From positions 1 through 35,183 of the forward strand of contig JABLXV010000039.1 in the NCBI GenBank assembly GCA_013177895.1: DNA of 35,183 bases, given 5' to 3'. Positions 26,623 through 35,056 of the stretch are shown here, one piece after another (position 1 is the stretch's first letter; each line of letters begins with the position of its first letter). The notes beneath the pieces were generated by a model that was not told where the DNA came from, did not search any database, and saw only the letters and a list, made by a program, of their open reading frames with translations. The DNA comes from Brevinematales bacterium. Lineage in GTDB: Bacteria > Spirochaetota > Brevinematia > Brevinematales > GWF1-51-8. The translations under genes were made by a program, and so were the position numbers.

Positions 26623-26709
26623 GGTAACGGCGCGGAAGAGCATGACCGCATCGTGGAATTCGTCAGGACGAACTATCTGGCGTGGGGCGGGGAAGTCCGG
26701 GAAGGGTAA
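26623..26709 (+). pseudogene. Possible C-terminal gene remnant
   Basis: Directly after a TAG, 28 in-frame codons read GAEEHDRIVEFVRTNYLAW and then GGEVREG before TAA, with no start codon. The composition looks protein-like, so it may be the tail of a decayed gene between the AsmA-like gene and the convergent gene. It is too short to identify and could be chance. Confidence 0.25.
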
Positions 26710-26712
26710 TCC

Positions 26713-28017
26713 CTACTTCAATTCTACCGTCTCCACCACCGCCTTCTGCCCGTCGATATAGGCGAGCACGGCGTTCCCGTCGGGGGTGAAACGGAATTCG
26801 ACTAACGGGTATCCGCCGTAGGATTTCCCGTCGATACACACATACCACTTCCCGCCGTCGTAATCGCCGGTAATCCCGCCCTGAAAATCGCCCATTTCCT
26901 TTTTAGTGCATCCCATCCCGTAGATAAATCCCCAATGGCCGCCGGAGAAACGGATCGCGTCGTCGTTCCAATAAAGCACGCCGTCATACGGCCCGTAGTC
27001 CTTCCCGGTGATATTCATATAGCACTTGCCGCCCTCGACAATCTTATACCCGTACTCGTTCTTGACCTGTTTACCGCCCTTCTTATACGCATACCCGAAA
27101 TCCTTCCCGTCGGGGGAATAGTACAGGTCGTATGCGCTGTCGTAAGGGCCGTAGTCCTTTTTCCCGACCTTCATATAGAATTTCTGCAGGGCTTTCTTAT
27201 AGGCATAGCCGTATTCTTTGCCGTTCGCGGAGAAGGATACCGGCTGGATATCGCCGTACCCGCCCTCGCTCTTTCCGTCGATATTCGCGTAATACTTACC
27301 GCCCTTGACATAGGTATATGCGACATGCTTCTCGTCGGGGGAATACGTGGGAATATATCCCTCCTGATACACAGGGTATGTCTTTCCGTCGATCGAGACA
27401 TAATGCTCCCAGTCCTTCATATAGAGGTATGACGCGAACACCCCGGTCGCTGAGAAGTACGGCCCCAACGCCTGCTCGAACGGCCCGAACTTTTTCCCGT
27501 CGATCACGATATATTCCTCGTACTCCGCCATCGAGTAATTATACCCGGTATGCTGGTTATCCGCTGAGAAAAATACGGACGCGCCGAACTTAAACGGCCC
27601 GAAGGTCTCGCCGTCTATATTGTAATAACTTTTTTTATCCGTCGTGTACGGGAAACCCCACCGCGAACCATCGGGCGTACTGTACATCAGGCAGCAAAAA
27701 TCCACGTCGGCGATTTTTTTCCCGTCGATATATACCTCGTTCTTTTTAGTCTGACTGTTTTCTAAAATCCACCCGGCGGACTTGCCGTTTTCCGAATAGA
27801 AGGAGTTTTTATGCAGGTTATGTTCCCCGAACTTTTCGCCGTTCTTCAGGATAGTCACCATATACTGGCTGACCAATTCCACATAGAGCGTTTTCCCGTC
27901 CTGCGATAACACCAGTTTCTTGGCGCTGTCGTATTTCGGCAGATTATAGGCCGTTTTCGCGGAAACCCCCGCGGTAACACCCGATATAATAAGGAATAAT
28001 ATGATAAACCGCTTCAT
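26713..28017 (-). CDS. Exported protein built of propeller-like repeats
   Basis: A 434-residue protein with a signal peptide (ends GVSA, residue about 20). The mature chain consists of about eight units of 40-50 residues, each reading like Y-x-IDGK-x-YGPY followed by FSxDGKxxGYxYxK (for example YYANIDGKSEGGYG, FYMKVGKKDYGPYD). This is reminiscent of beta-propeller or WG-like repeat proteins. Likely periplasmic and protein- or glycan-binding; the true function is unknown. AGGAGGG precedes the ATG. It lies downstream of uvrA on the same strand, with an 84-base gap. Confidence 0.72.
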   Translation of the reverse strand: MKRFIILFLIISGVTAGVSAKTAYNLPKYDSAKKLVLSQDGKTLYVELVSQYMVTILKNGEKFGEHNLHKNSFYSENGKSAGWILENSQTKKNEVYIDGKKIADVDFCCLMYSTPDGSRWGFPYTTDKKSYYNIDGETFGPFKFGASVFFSADNQHTGYNYSMAEYEEYIVIDGKKFGPFEQALGPYFSATGVFASYLYMKDWEHYVSIDGKTYPVYQEGYIPTYSPDEKHVAYTYVKGGKYYANIDGKSEGGYGDIQPVSFSANGKEYGYAYKKALQKFYMKVGKKDYGPYDSAYDLYYSPDGKDFGYAYKKGGKQVKNEYGYKIVEGGKCYMNITGKDYGPYDGVLYWNDDAIRFSGGHWGFIYGMGCTKKEMGDFQGGITGDYDGGKWYVCIDGKSYGGYPLVEFRFTPDGNAVLAYIDGQKAVVETVELK

Positions 28018-28101
28018 AACACCCTCCTGACTGTTGATATATATATCATATCACGAGTGTGTAAAAAAGCCAGTCCCGGTTGGATATATTATTCGAGCAC
28101 T

Positions 28102-30933
28102 TTACATTTTCAGTCCCATATCGTGGAGGTACTTTTTCAGGTAGAACCCCGTGTAGGACTCCCCGCATTTGAGAATACCCTCCGGCGCGCCCTCGTAAAT
28201 CACCCCGCCGCCCTTGTCGCCCCCCTCGGGGCCGAGGTCGATGATCCAGTCCGCGACCTTGATCATATCCATATTATGCTCGATCACCACAATCGTGTTG
28301 CCTTTGTCGACCAGACGCTGGAGCACGTCGATCAGGCGTTTCGCGTCGTCAAAATGCAGCCCGACCGTCGGCTCGTCGAGGATATACAGCGTGCGCCCGG
28401 TGCCGATTTTAGAGAGTTCCTTCGCGAGCTTGACGCGCTGAGCCTCGCCGCCGGAAAGGGTGGTCGCTGGCTGTCCGAGACTGATATACCCCAGCCCCAC
28501 ATCCTTGAGCACCTGGAGCTTCCGGCTGAGGATGGGGATTTTCGAGAAAAAGTCCACCGCCTCGTCCACCGGCATATCGAGCACGTCGGCGATCGACTTG
28601 CCGCGGTACTTTACCTGCAGGGTCTCTTTATTATAACGCTTCCCGCCGCATACGTCGCATTTGAGGTACACGTCGGGGAGGAAATGCATCTCGACCTGGA
28701 TATAACCGTCGCCCTCGCAGTTCTCGCAACGCCCGCCCTTGACATTGAAGCTGAAACGCCCGGCTTTATACCCGCGCGCCTTCGCCTCGGGAAGGTTCGT
28801 GAAGAGGTCGCGGATCGCCGTAAATATCCCGGTATAGGTGACCGGATTACTGCGCGGGGTGCGCCCGATGGGGCTCTGGTCGATATCGATCACCTTATCG
28901 ATATGGGATATGCCTTTTATCTCACCGTGCTCGGCGGGCTCCTCGCCGCTGCGGAAGAGCTTGCGGTGTATCGCGCGGTAGAGGATATCGTTGACCAGCG
29001 ACGATTTTCCGCTGCCGGATACGCCGGTGACCGCGATCAGTTTCCCGAGCGGGAAACGCACGTCGATATTCTTCAGGTTATGCGCGACCGCGCCCAGTAC
29101 TTCGATATACTGTCCGTTTCCCTCGCGTCGGTGTTCCGGCACATCGACAAACTTCCTGCCCGACATATACTGCCCGGTCAGCGAATGTTCGCATTTTTTG
29201 ATTTCGGCGGGAGTGCCCGCGAATATCAGCTCTCCGCCGTAAAGCCCGGCGCCCGGCCCGATATCGATCACCCAGTCCGAGCGGGAGATCATCTCCTCGT
29301 CATGCTCGACCACCAGCACCGTATTCCCCGTATCGCGGAGCTGTTCGAGCGTCTTGATCAGGCGGTCGGTGTCGCGCGCGTGCAGGCCGATAGTCGGCTC
29401 GTCCAGGACATACAGCACGCCCATCAGTCCCGACCCGATCTGGGTCGCAAGCCTGATCCGCTGGAATTCCCCGCCGGACAGCGTGCTGACCTTGCGGAAA
29501 AGCGATATATAGTCCAAACCCACGTCTATGATGAACCTGAGGCGTTTATCGATCTCCTTCATCACCTGCTTCGCCACGATGTTCTGGTTTTCGGTAAGCG
29601 TCGATTTGAGCCCCTCGAAGAAATCGTATGCCTGCGGGATATTCATCTTGGATACTTCGATGATGTTCCGTCCGCCGACCGTGACCGCGAGGCTCTCCTT
29701 CCGCAGACGCTCCCCGCCGCATTCCGGGCAGGGCGTCGAGGTCATATACCCCTCGAGCCATTCGCGCATCCCCTCGGACTGCGTCTCGAAATACCGCCGC
29801 TTGAGGTTCGGGATCACCCCCTCGTACTTCGAGTCCGACATCAGCGCGATCCGTTCGCTCTTGTACTCGAGCTTGATATTGCCTTCCTCGCCGTAGAGGA
29901 CGATCTCCTGTATTTTGCGGGGAAGCTCGCCGAACGGGGTATCTATCGAGAAGCCGTGCTTCTTCGACAACGCGCGGATATACGCCATCCAGATACTCTG
30001 CGACGAGGGATGGGTCGCGATCGCGTTATCGTTAATGCTCTTGTCCCACTGTACGAGCAGGTTCTCGTCGAACTCGAGGATATCCCCCAACCCGCTGCAC
30101 CGCGGGCATGCCCCATAGGGCGAGTTGAACGAGAACATGCGGGGGGCGACCTCGTCGATACCGAAATTATGCTCCGGGCAGTAGTATTTCTCGGAATAGA
30201 GGCGTTCCGCGCCCGAATCGGCGTCCATCACCACCATCACGCCGTCCCCGTAATGCAGGGATGCCTCGACCGAATCCGCGAGACGCGAGCGCTGCCCCTC
30301 GTCAAGCTTCAGGCGGTCGACCACTATATCGATATCGTGCTTTTTATTCTTGTCGAGCTCGGGCGCGTTCTCCAGTTCGACGATTTCGCCGTCCACCCGC
30401 ACGCGCGCGAATCCCTCGGCGGCGATCTCCTTAAATAAGTCCTGATGCGTCCCCTTCTTCCCCTTCACCTTCGGCGCGAGTATCATAAAACGGGTATCCG
30501 CGGGCATTTCCATGATCGAATCGATAATCTCGTCCACCGATGCGGCCACGAGTACGCGCCCGCAGACCGGGCAATGCGGGATACCGATACGCCCCCAGAG
30601 GAGGCGGAAGTAGTCGTAGATTTCGGTGACTGTCGCGACTATGGAACGCGGGTTCGCGTGCACCGACTGCTGCTGGATGGAGATGGACGGGGAAAGCCCC
30701 TCGATATACTCGACGTCGGGCTTCTTCATTTTACCGAGGAACTGGCGGGCGTAGGCGGACAGCGACTCGAGGTAACGGCGTTCGCCCTCGGCGTACACCG
30801 TATCGAACGCGATGGAGGATTTCCCGCTCCCGGATACCCCGGTGATCACCACCAGTTTATCGCGCGGTATCTCCACGTCGATATTCTTCAGGTTATGTTC
30901 TTTCGCGCCTTTGATGAGAATTTTATCGGTCAT
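28102..30933 (-). CDS. uvrA: Excinuclease ABC subunit A
   Basis: A 943-residue DNA-damage recognition ATPase of nucleotide excision repair, which loads UvrB at lesions. Walker [10 protein letters not shown] (32-40) recurs in the C-terminal half; both ABC signatures ([12 protein letters not shown] and [12 protein letters not shown]) are present. Zinc-binding cysteine pairs include [27 protein letters not shown] and CDVCGGKRY. Start MTDKIL at 30933 is chosen over ATG 30945 because it matches the usual UvrA N-terminus and leaves about 22 bases after the promoter's expected start site. uvrB is not nearby. Confidence 0.96.
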   Translation of the reverse strand: MTDKILIKGAKEHNLKNIDVEIPRDKLVVITGVSGSGKSSIAFDTVYAEGERRYLESLSAYARQFLGKMKKPDVEYIEGLSPSISIQQQSVHANPRSIVATVTEIYDYFRLLWGRIGIPHCPVCGRVLVAASVDEIIDSIMEMPADTRFMILAPKVKGKKGTHQDLFKEIAAEGFARVRVDGEIVELENAPELDKNKKHDIDIVVDRLKLDEGQRSRLADSVEASLHYGDGVMVVMDADSGAERLYSEKYYCPEHNFGIDEVAPRMFSFNSPYGACPRCSGLGDILEFDENLLVQWDKSINDNAIATHPSSQSIWMAYIRALSKKHGFSIDTPFGELPRKIQEIVLYGEEGNIKLEYKSERIALMSDSKYEGVIPNLKRRYFETQSEGMREWLEGYMTSTPCPECGGERLRKESLAVTVGGRNIIEVSKMNIPQAYDFFEGLKSTLTENQNIVAKQVMKEIDKRLRFIIDVGLDYISLFRKVSTLSGGEFQRIRLATQIGSGLMGVLYVLDEPTIGLHARDTDRLIKTLEQLRDTGNTVLVVEHDEEMISRSDWVIDIGPGAGLYGGELIFAGTPAEIKKCEHSLTGQYMSGRKFVDVPEHRREGNGQYIEVLGAVAHNLKNIDVRFPLGKLIAVTGVSGSGKSSLVNDILYRAIHRKLFRSGEEPAEHGEIKGISHIDKVIDIDQSPIGRTPRSNPVTYTGIFTAIRDLFTNLPEAKARGYKAGRFSFNVKGGRCENCEGDGYIQVEMHFLPDVYLKCDVCGGKRYNKETLQVKYRGKSIADVLDMPVDEAVDFFSKIPILSRKLQVLKDVGLGYISLGQPATTLSGGEAQRVKLAKELSKIGTGRTLYILDEPTVGLHFDDAKRLIDVLQRLVDKGNTIVVIEHNMDMIKVADWIIDLGPEGGDKGGGVIYEGAPEGILKCGESYTGFYLKKYLHDMGLKM

Positions 30934-30961
30934 ACTCCGCCCCATTTTGGAAATAGGCTAT

Positions 30962-30990
30962 ATTTTAAGCATTCGCGGCGAATCAGTCAA
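30962..30990 (-). promoter_or_regulatory. uvrA promoter with palindromic operator candidate
   Basis: On the minus strand TTGACT and TAAAAT are separated by 17 bases. The spacer contains the perfect 13-base palindrome ATTCGC-C-GCGAAT (30971-30983). A palindrome exactly between -35 and -10 of a DNA-repair gene is the expected place for a LexA-type repressor, but this is not a LexA box I recognise. Confidence 0.6.
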
Positions 30991-31057
30991 GCCATCTTTT
31001 AAAGGTCGCTGCGCGACGGCTAATCCCGATATCTTGCTGAATCGATCAGATAAGTTC

Positions 31058-31229
31058 ATAGCCCGTGTTTATGGGTTTGCATCACACAGAGTCGACCACC
31101 TTGCCTGCGCTCGGCACTCCCCCATCCTAGGGGTCGCTGAGGGTGTGCAATGACCGGTGCCCAAGCAAATTTATTGAGTAATATATAGCCCGTGTTTATG
31201 GGAGTACGTTAGCCTAAACGTGTCGACCA
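31058..31229. repeat. Paired direct repeats upstream of uvrA
   Basis: ATAGCCCGTGTTTATGGG occurs exactly at 31058-31075 and 31185-31202. Each copy is followed 15-20 bases later by GTCGACCA (31091-31098, 31222-31229), so the two blocks appear to be diverged copies of one larger unit of about 40 bases. Between them is GC-rich DNA with short palindromes. No gene is seen from 30991 to 31288. Only two units are present, so this is not a CRISPR array. Confidence 0.7.
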
Positions 31230-31236
31230 ATGCAAT

Positions 31237-31266
31237 AAAAAAAGGGAGACCAAAGTCTCCCTTTTA
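31237..31266. terminator. Terminator of exported protein 31289
   Basis: GGGAGAC-CAAA-GTCTCCC flanked by A7 on the left and TTTT on the right; on the minus strand the T7 run follows the hairpin, 23 bases past the stop of the minus-strand gene. Confidence 0.85.
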
Positions 31267-31288
31267 TGAATTTTAATTGTATACGGAA

Positions 31289-32434
31289 CTAAGGCTTGAT
31301 ATCGTACATCAGCTTGTTGCCCAAATTCTGTTTGTAAGCGTTAAACTGGTCCCAGTATCCCTTGATGATTTCCTGGTACTTTTTATACAGCTTCTTTTCC
31401 GAACTGTCCTTGAACGCGAAGTTCTTTACGTAATCGTCCTTATACATCTTCTGCCATCCGGCATCGACTTCTTTCTCAAGCTCCATCCATTCGGCAAGAA
31501 AAGCGTCTAAACGGAGCTTTTTTGTCTCTTCTTTGTTCTCGCCTTCTATCAGCATCACATCGTTGTAAATACTGTTGTAGAATTCGTTGAAAACTTCTTT
31601 TGCGCTATCGAGCATTTTCTTACCTTGGGGATTGGCATATTTCGGAGTACATTCGTTGAGACACTTTTTGAGGCTATGGGTAGAATGCTTCATACTGGAG
31701 GCCACATCCTTAGCAACCTTTAAAGCCGCGCCGTAAAGGGCTTTCGCCTTATTCGCGGCGGCTTTCCCGGCTTTCTGCGCAAGTTCTTTAGTCTTCTTAT
31801 ATAGCTTTTTCACCGCTTCCGCGACAAAATCCTTGACTGCGGGTATGACCTTATCGGTGATCCCGTCGATAATCTTACTGAAGCCGATTTCGCCGTTTAC
31901 GCTGAACTTCAGGCTTTTACCGATCACTGAAACTTCTCCGGCGATATCGCCCATGAGCTTATTACCGCTGATCATACCGTTGATGACCATCGACTTAATC
32001 TCAAGCTGCGCGATAATCGCGTCGATAGCGACTCTTAACGCCTTCACCTTGCCCAGAACTTCGGTAACTTTACCGCGCAGGGCGCCCAGTCCTCCGCTTT
32101 CGAGTGTCAGACCTATACCGAGACCCTTAGGCTGGATACGCAATGACGCGGTATTCAAACCAAGGATGGAAAGAATCTGCCCGATGCCGGGGATATAATC
32201 GGTAAAATCACCCGCGGGTATTTCTGCGGTCAGATCGAAATCCTTAGCCGACTTGAAATATCCCTTAAAATCGTAGGTGCCCCATTTCGGGATGCCGATG
32301 GAATACACTTTGTCGGATTTTTTCTCGAACCCGACCGAACCGATTCCCGGAATTTCCACCATAAACGATTTGGCGGAATAACCGAACACACTTAATGCGG
32401 CAATCATCATCAAAATCATGAAACTTCTCTTCAT
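31289..32434 (-). CDS. Exported helical protein of unknown function
   Basis: A 381-residue protein with a signal peptide (residues 1 to about 20, ending near FGYSAKS). The first 190 residues are beta-rich with glycine repeats (IPGIGSVGFEKK, PKGLGIGLTLESGGLGALRG) and could bind a membrane or filament. The rest is a long Lys/Ala/Glu-rich helical region, including AQKAGKAAANKAKALYGAAL and a CLNEC pair. No family is recognised. ATG 32434 has CAGGAG upstream and follows a good promoter; the in-frame codons before it are rejected. Confidence 0.7.
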   Translation of the reverse strand: MKRSFMILMMIAALSVFGYSAKSFMVEIPGIGSVGFEKKSDKVYSIGIPKWGTYDFKGYFKSAKDFDLTAEIPAGDFTDYIPGIGQILSILGLNTASLRIQPKGLGIGLTLESGGLGALRGKVTEVLGKVKALRVAIDAIIAQLEIKSMVINGMISGNKLMGDIAGEVSVIGKSLKFSVNGEIGFSKIIDGITDKVIPAVKDFVAEAVKKLYKKTKELAQKAGKAAANKAKALYGAALKVAKDVASSMKHSTHSLKKCLNECTPKYANPQGKKMLDSAKEVFNEFYNSIYNDVMLIEGENKEETKKLRLDAFLAEWMELEKEVDAGWQKMYKDDYVKNFAFKDSSEKKLYKKYQEIIKGYWDQFNAYKQNLGNKLMYDIKP

Positions 32435-32512
32435 TACAAAACTCCTGTAAATATTTGTTTGCCTATAACCATACACATGTTTTTTATTAAATAATTTCCA
32501 TGGATTGCTAAT

Positions 32513-32541
32513 AGTATACTACCCGCATGTGAATAATTCAA
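32513..32541 (-). promoter_or_regulatory. Promoter of exported protein 31289
   Basis: On the minus strand TTGAAT and TATACT are separated by 17 bases, about 80 bases before the start codon. Confidence 0.65.
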
Positions 32542-32559
32542 CATAATAACCACTTTTTT

Positions 32560-32740
32560 TTCTTAGATGCGCTATATATAATTACAGTTGCCATATTATA
32601 CTATTGTATGTATATATTTAAACAATATATATATGATATATTTAACATATGAGATTGTTATATTTAACATTATTACAATTATTATAACATATATTGTATA
32701 ATTGTTATATATCTTATTAATTCATGGTGTTTTTATGATT
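32560..32740. other. Very AT-rich spacer with spaced direct repeat
   Basis: This stretch is far richer in A and T than the rest of the window. TATATTTAACAT occurs at 32637-32648 and again at 32659-32670, a 22-base period (about two helical turns). No coding region. It could be bent DNA, a protein-binding region or the scar of acquired DNA. Confidence 0.5.
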
Positions 32741-32789
32741 CACCGAATATTTTATAATGGTCATTCCTAATAAGCGCCTTTTATCAATG

Positions 32790-33100
32790 GAGGAATTCGG
32801 ACATGCCGTCACTTAGTGATAGAAGGCACTGCGTACCCTAATATTTAGTATTATGCTATGACGCAGGCTTGCGGTGTGTTTTGCCGGACATTGTGGTATT
32901 GGGATTAGCCCCCGCACTTCGTGCGAGGACCAGTCCGTCTTTTATCAAAAGGGGAAGACGGACTGGCCGTCACTCAGTGACCGCATTATTTTCCTGAAAC
33001 TTAAAGTATAATATTACATCACGGGCAATCTACTGATACCGTCACACCTTCTGAGATCGGGGTAAGCGTGCGCAGCACTTGCCCGAAACTAACTTTTCCG
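32790..33100. repeat. Hairpin-rich spacer before methyltransferase
   Basis: Contains a perfect 12-bp stem CCAGTCCGTCTT / AAGACGGACTGG (32930-32966, 13-base loop). Beside it are palindromes GTCACTTAGTGA and GTCACTCAGTGAC, which form diverged copies of one motif, and GCACTTCGTGC. CGGGCAA (33022-33028) is inverse to TTGCCCG (33079-33085). No gene is seen from 32542 to 33135. The DNA may be an accumulation of small dispersed repeats. Confidence 0.55.
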
Positions 33101-33107
33101 CTATAAT
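33079..33107 (+). promoter_or_regulatory. Promoter of methyltransferase gene
   Basis: TTGCCC and perfect TATAAT are separated by 17 bases, about 28 bases before the start codon. The -35 directly abuts the repeat GTGCGCAGCAC. Confidence 0.62.
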
Positions 33108-33135
33108 ATTGCTCTAATAACGATAAGGATGTCCG

Positions 33136-34011
33136 ATGCTTTGCCCGTTATGCGGCTCAGGCGATACCGCATTCAAGTACCGTATCGCCCGCTTCACGCC
33201 CCCGTTCGATATCCACGAATGCCGCGCCTGCCGTTTCCAGTTCCGCGACAGGACGGGTCTCGACGCATACTCGTACTACGACCGGGGATACTACGAGGGC
33301 GGGAAGGAATTTACCTATGTGGACGAACGCCGTCTGGAGGAAGCGTCGCGGATAGTCTGGCGCGCGCGGATGAAACGCCTCAAACGGCGCGACCATAGCG
33401 GCGCGGCCGAACCCGCGTTCCTCGATATCGGGTGCTCGTTCGGAGGACTGATGCAGGTCGCGGAGGAATACGGGTACCGCGCCTATGGGGCGGAGGTCTC
33501 GGAATACTCCGGCGGATACGCGCGCAAGCGTTTCGGCGGGGACCGCATATTTACCGGGAGTATCGAGGATATCCACCTCCCGGAGGGGCAGTTTTCCGCC
33601 GCCGCGATGATAGAAGTGATCGAGCATATCGCCGACCCCCGCAAGGCTATAGAAAGTATCGCGCGGGCGATGAAACCAGGCGGCGTATTCCTCGTGCAGA
33701 CCGCCGATATGGACGGGATGCAGGCGCGGCGCGCGAAGGATATGTACCATTATTACCTCCCGGGGCATCTGTCCTACTTCGACCGGCACAATTTGAGAAA
33801 TTTATTGATGGAAAACGGGTTTAGCCGTACGCAGTACATCGGCGGGGTGGAGTTCGGGCTTTTACCGAAATTATTGAAGTCCCGCGCATCTTTTTCACGG
33901 TTTTCGGAGTATATTAAATGGATGAGAATCTCATTTTATCACTGGATGAGTAAAATAACGCTGGGGCCGTGGCATCTCACGAGCTCGATGGTGATTTTGG
34001 CATGGAAGTAG
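33136..34011 (+). CDS. SAM-dependent methyltransferase with zinc ribbon
   Basis: A 291-residue class I methyltransferase. An N-terminal CPLCG...CRACRF ribbon (residues 3-35) probably binds zinc. The SAM-binding motif I is FLDIGCSFGGLMQVA near 95-109, followed by EVS and, as motif IV/post-I, AAMIEVIEHIADP and MKPGGVFLVQT. The C-terminal part has LPGHLSYFDRHNLRNLL, typical of Methyltransf_23-type proteins often linked to sugar or cell-surface modification. The substrate is unknown. AAGGA precedes the ATG. It overlaps the TonB-like gene that follows. Confidence 0.85.
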   Translation: MLCPLCGSGDTAFKYRIARFTPPFDIHECRACRFQFRDRTGLDAYSYYDRGYYEGGKEFTYVDERRLEEASRIVWRARMKRLKRRDHSGAAEPAFLDIGCSFGGLMQVAEEYGYRAYGAEVSEYSGGYARKRFGGDRIFTGSIEDIHLPEGQFSAAAMIEVIEHIADPRKAIESIARAMKPGGVFLVQTADMDGMQARRAKDMYHYYLPGHLSYFDRHNLRNLLMENGFSRTQYIGGVEFGLLPKLLKSRASFSRFSEYIKWMRISFYHWMSKITLGPWHLTSSMVILAWK

Positions 34012-34910
34012 TTTATATCGAACGGAACATTCCCGCTCAGCCCCCTGCGCTCGAAATCGAGGATAGAAAGAAGGAGAACCGGAAACGGGTTACCGTCTTC
34101 GTCGCGCTGTCGATTGTCGCGCATTTTTACCTGTTCCTGTTCAGTTCCGCCCTGCTTGATAAGCATATCTACGACCTGATATTCAATCCAAATAAAGACT
34201 CGAGCATCATCATAGAAAACATCTTTGTCGATACCCACACGGTATCCGAGGAAACCCCTAAAAAAGGGCTGGCCTCGCAGAATCCCAATATCAACAGTTC
34301 CCCTCAGATTTCTAAAGAAAACACCTACCATTATATCAACGAATCCGACGGAGGCCCGCAGACCGCGCCGTCGCCGAATAAACAAAACGCCTCCGTACCG
34401 GATACGGCGAAGACCCAGCCCGCCGAAAAAGACCCCGACGGATGGCAGAAACCGTCGCAGGATAAAACGGTGACCGCCGACCAGTCGTTCGTTATCCCGC
34501 AGGTGGTCGACACCCAGCCTTATTCCGATTATCACACATCCTACTCCGATAAGAAGGAGAAGGCCGACGTGATGATGGACAGCCGCGGGGATATATCGAT
34601 TGCGACCCTGCCGGTCGAGAACGCCGAGTACCTTTCCGCTATCCGTAAAAAAGTCGTCGAGAGCTGGAAGGTGTTTTTCCCGGTGTTCCAGTATTACCAG
34701 GGATTGCTCAAGCGGGGCGATGTGGTGGTGCAGTTCGTGATTACCCAGGACGGGAGCATCAAGGATGCGCGGGTGATCGAATCGTACGGGTATAATATCG
34801 CGGACGAGGCGGCGTTGAACGCGGTGCTCTATGCCGGGGACTTCGGCCCGTTACCGGAAGGCCTGCAGGAGAAGGGTGTTCTCGTCATCCATTTCAACTT
34901 CGCATACTAG
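34002..34910 (+). CDS. TonB-family protein
   Basis: A 302-residue protein with a cytoplasmic basic tail, one membrane helix at about 35-55 (FVALSIVAHFYLFLFSSALL), a long Pro/Ser/Asp-rich periplasmic spacer and a C-terminal TonB-like domain. That domain includes YLSAIRKKVVESWKVFFP, GDVVVQFVITQDGSIKDARV and ADEAALNAVLYAGDFGPLP. Such proteins pass energy from the inner membrane to outer-membrane receptors, or bind peptidoglycan or other envelope proteins. No exbB/exbD are nearby. ATG 34002 overlaps the upstream gene by ten bases; a GTG at 33969 is possible. The ribosome site is weak, so coupling to the methyltransferase is likely. Confidence 0.82.
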   Translation: MEVVYIERNIPAQPPALEIEDRKKENRKRVTVFVALSIVAHFYLFLFSSALLDKHIYDLIFNPNKDSSIIIENIFVDTHTVSEETPKKGLASQNPNINSSPQISKENTYHYINESDGGPQTAPSPNKQNASVPDTAKTQPAEKDPDGWQKPSQDKTVTADQSFVIPQVVDTQPYSDYHTSYSDKKEKADVMMDSRGDISIATLPVENAEYLSAIRKKVVESWKVFFPVFQYYQGLLKRGDVVVQFVITQDGSIKDARVIESYGYNIADEAALNAVLYAGDFGPLPEGLQEKGVLVIHFNFAY

Positions 34911-35056
34911 GTGCTGCGCACACTAACCCCATTACGATGTGTTTTCATTCTATCAATCGCGAGCCTGCGGCCAGTGCGCGGGTAACTTTATTCCATTTAA
35001 CGGATGCCTAGACGTTAGCGGTGTTGTTTTTCTTTGCCTGTCTCTTTGCGATTGCT

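Larger units (their letters stand above)
33060..34933. repeat. Inverted repeats flanking the methyltransferase-TonB pair
   Basis: GGGGTAAGCGTGCGCAGCAC before the pair (about 33059-33078) and GTGCTGCGCACACTAACCCC after it (about 34911-34930) are inverse copies with 18 of 20 matches. They could mark the ends of a mobile cassette or be two copies of a dispersed repeat; about one such match in the whole window is expected by chance. Confidence 0.35.

Noticed and set aside
28057-30438. Long 793-codon open frame on the plus strand opposite uvrA
   Set aside because: It lies wholly antisense to a clear uvrA gene, has no ribosome site or recognisable motif, and its composition is that expected from the codon bias of uvrA.
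31058-31229. Possible CRISPR array
   Set aside because: Only two repeat units, the spacing is irregular and there are no cas genes.
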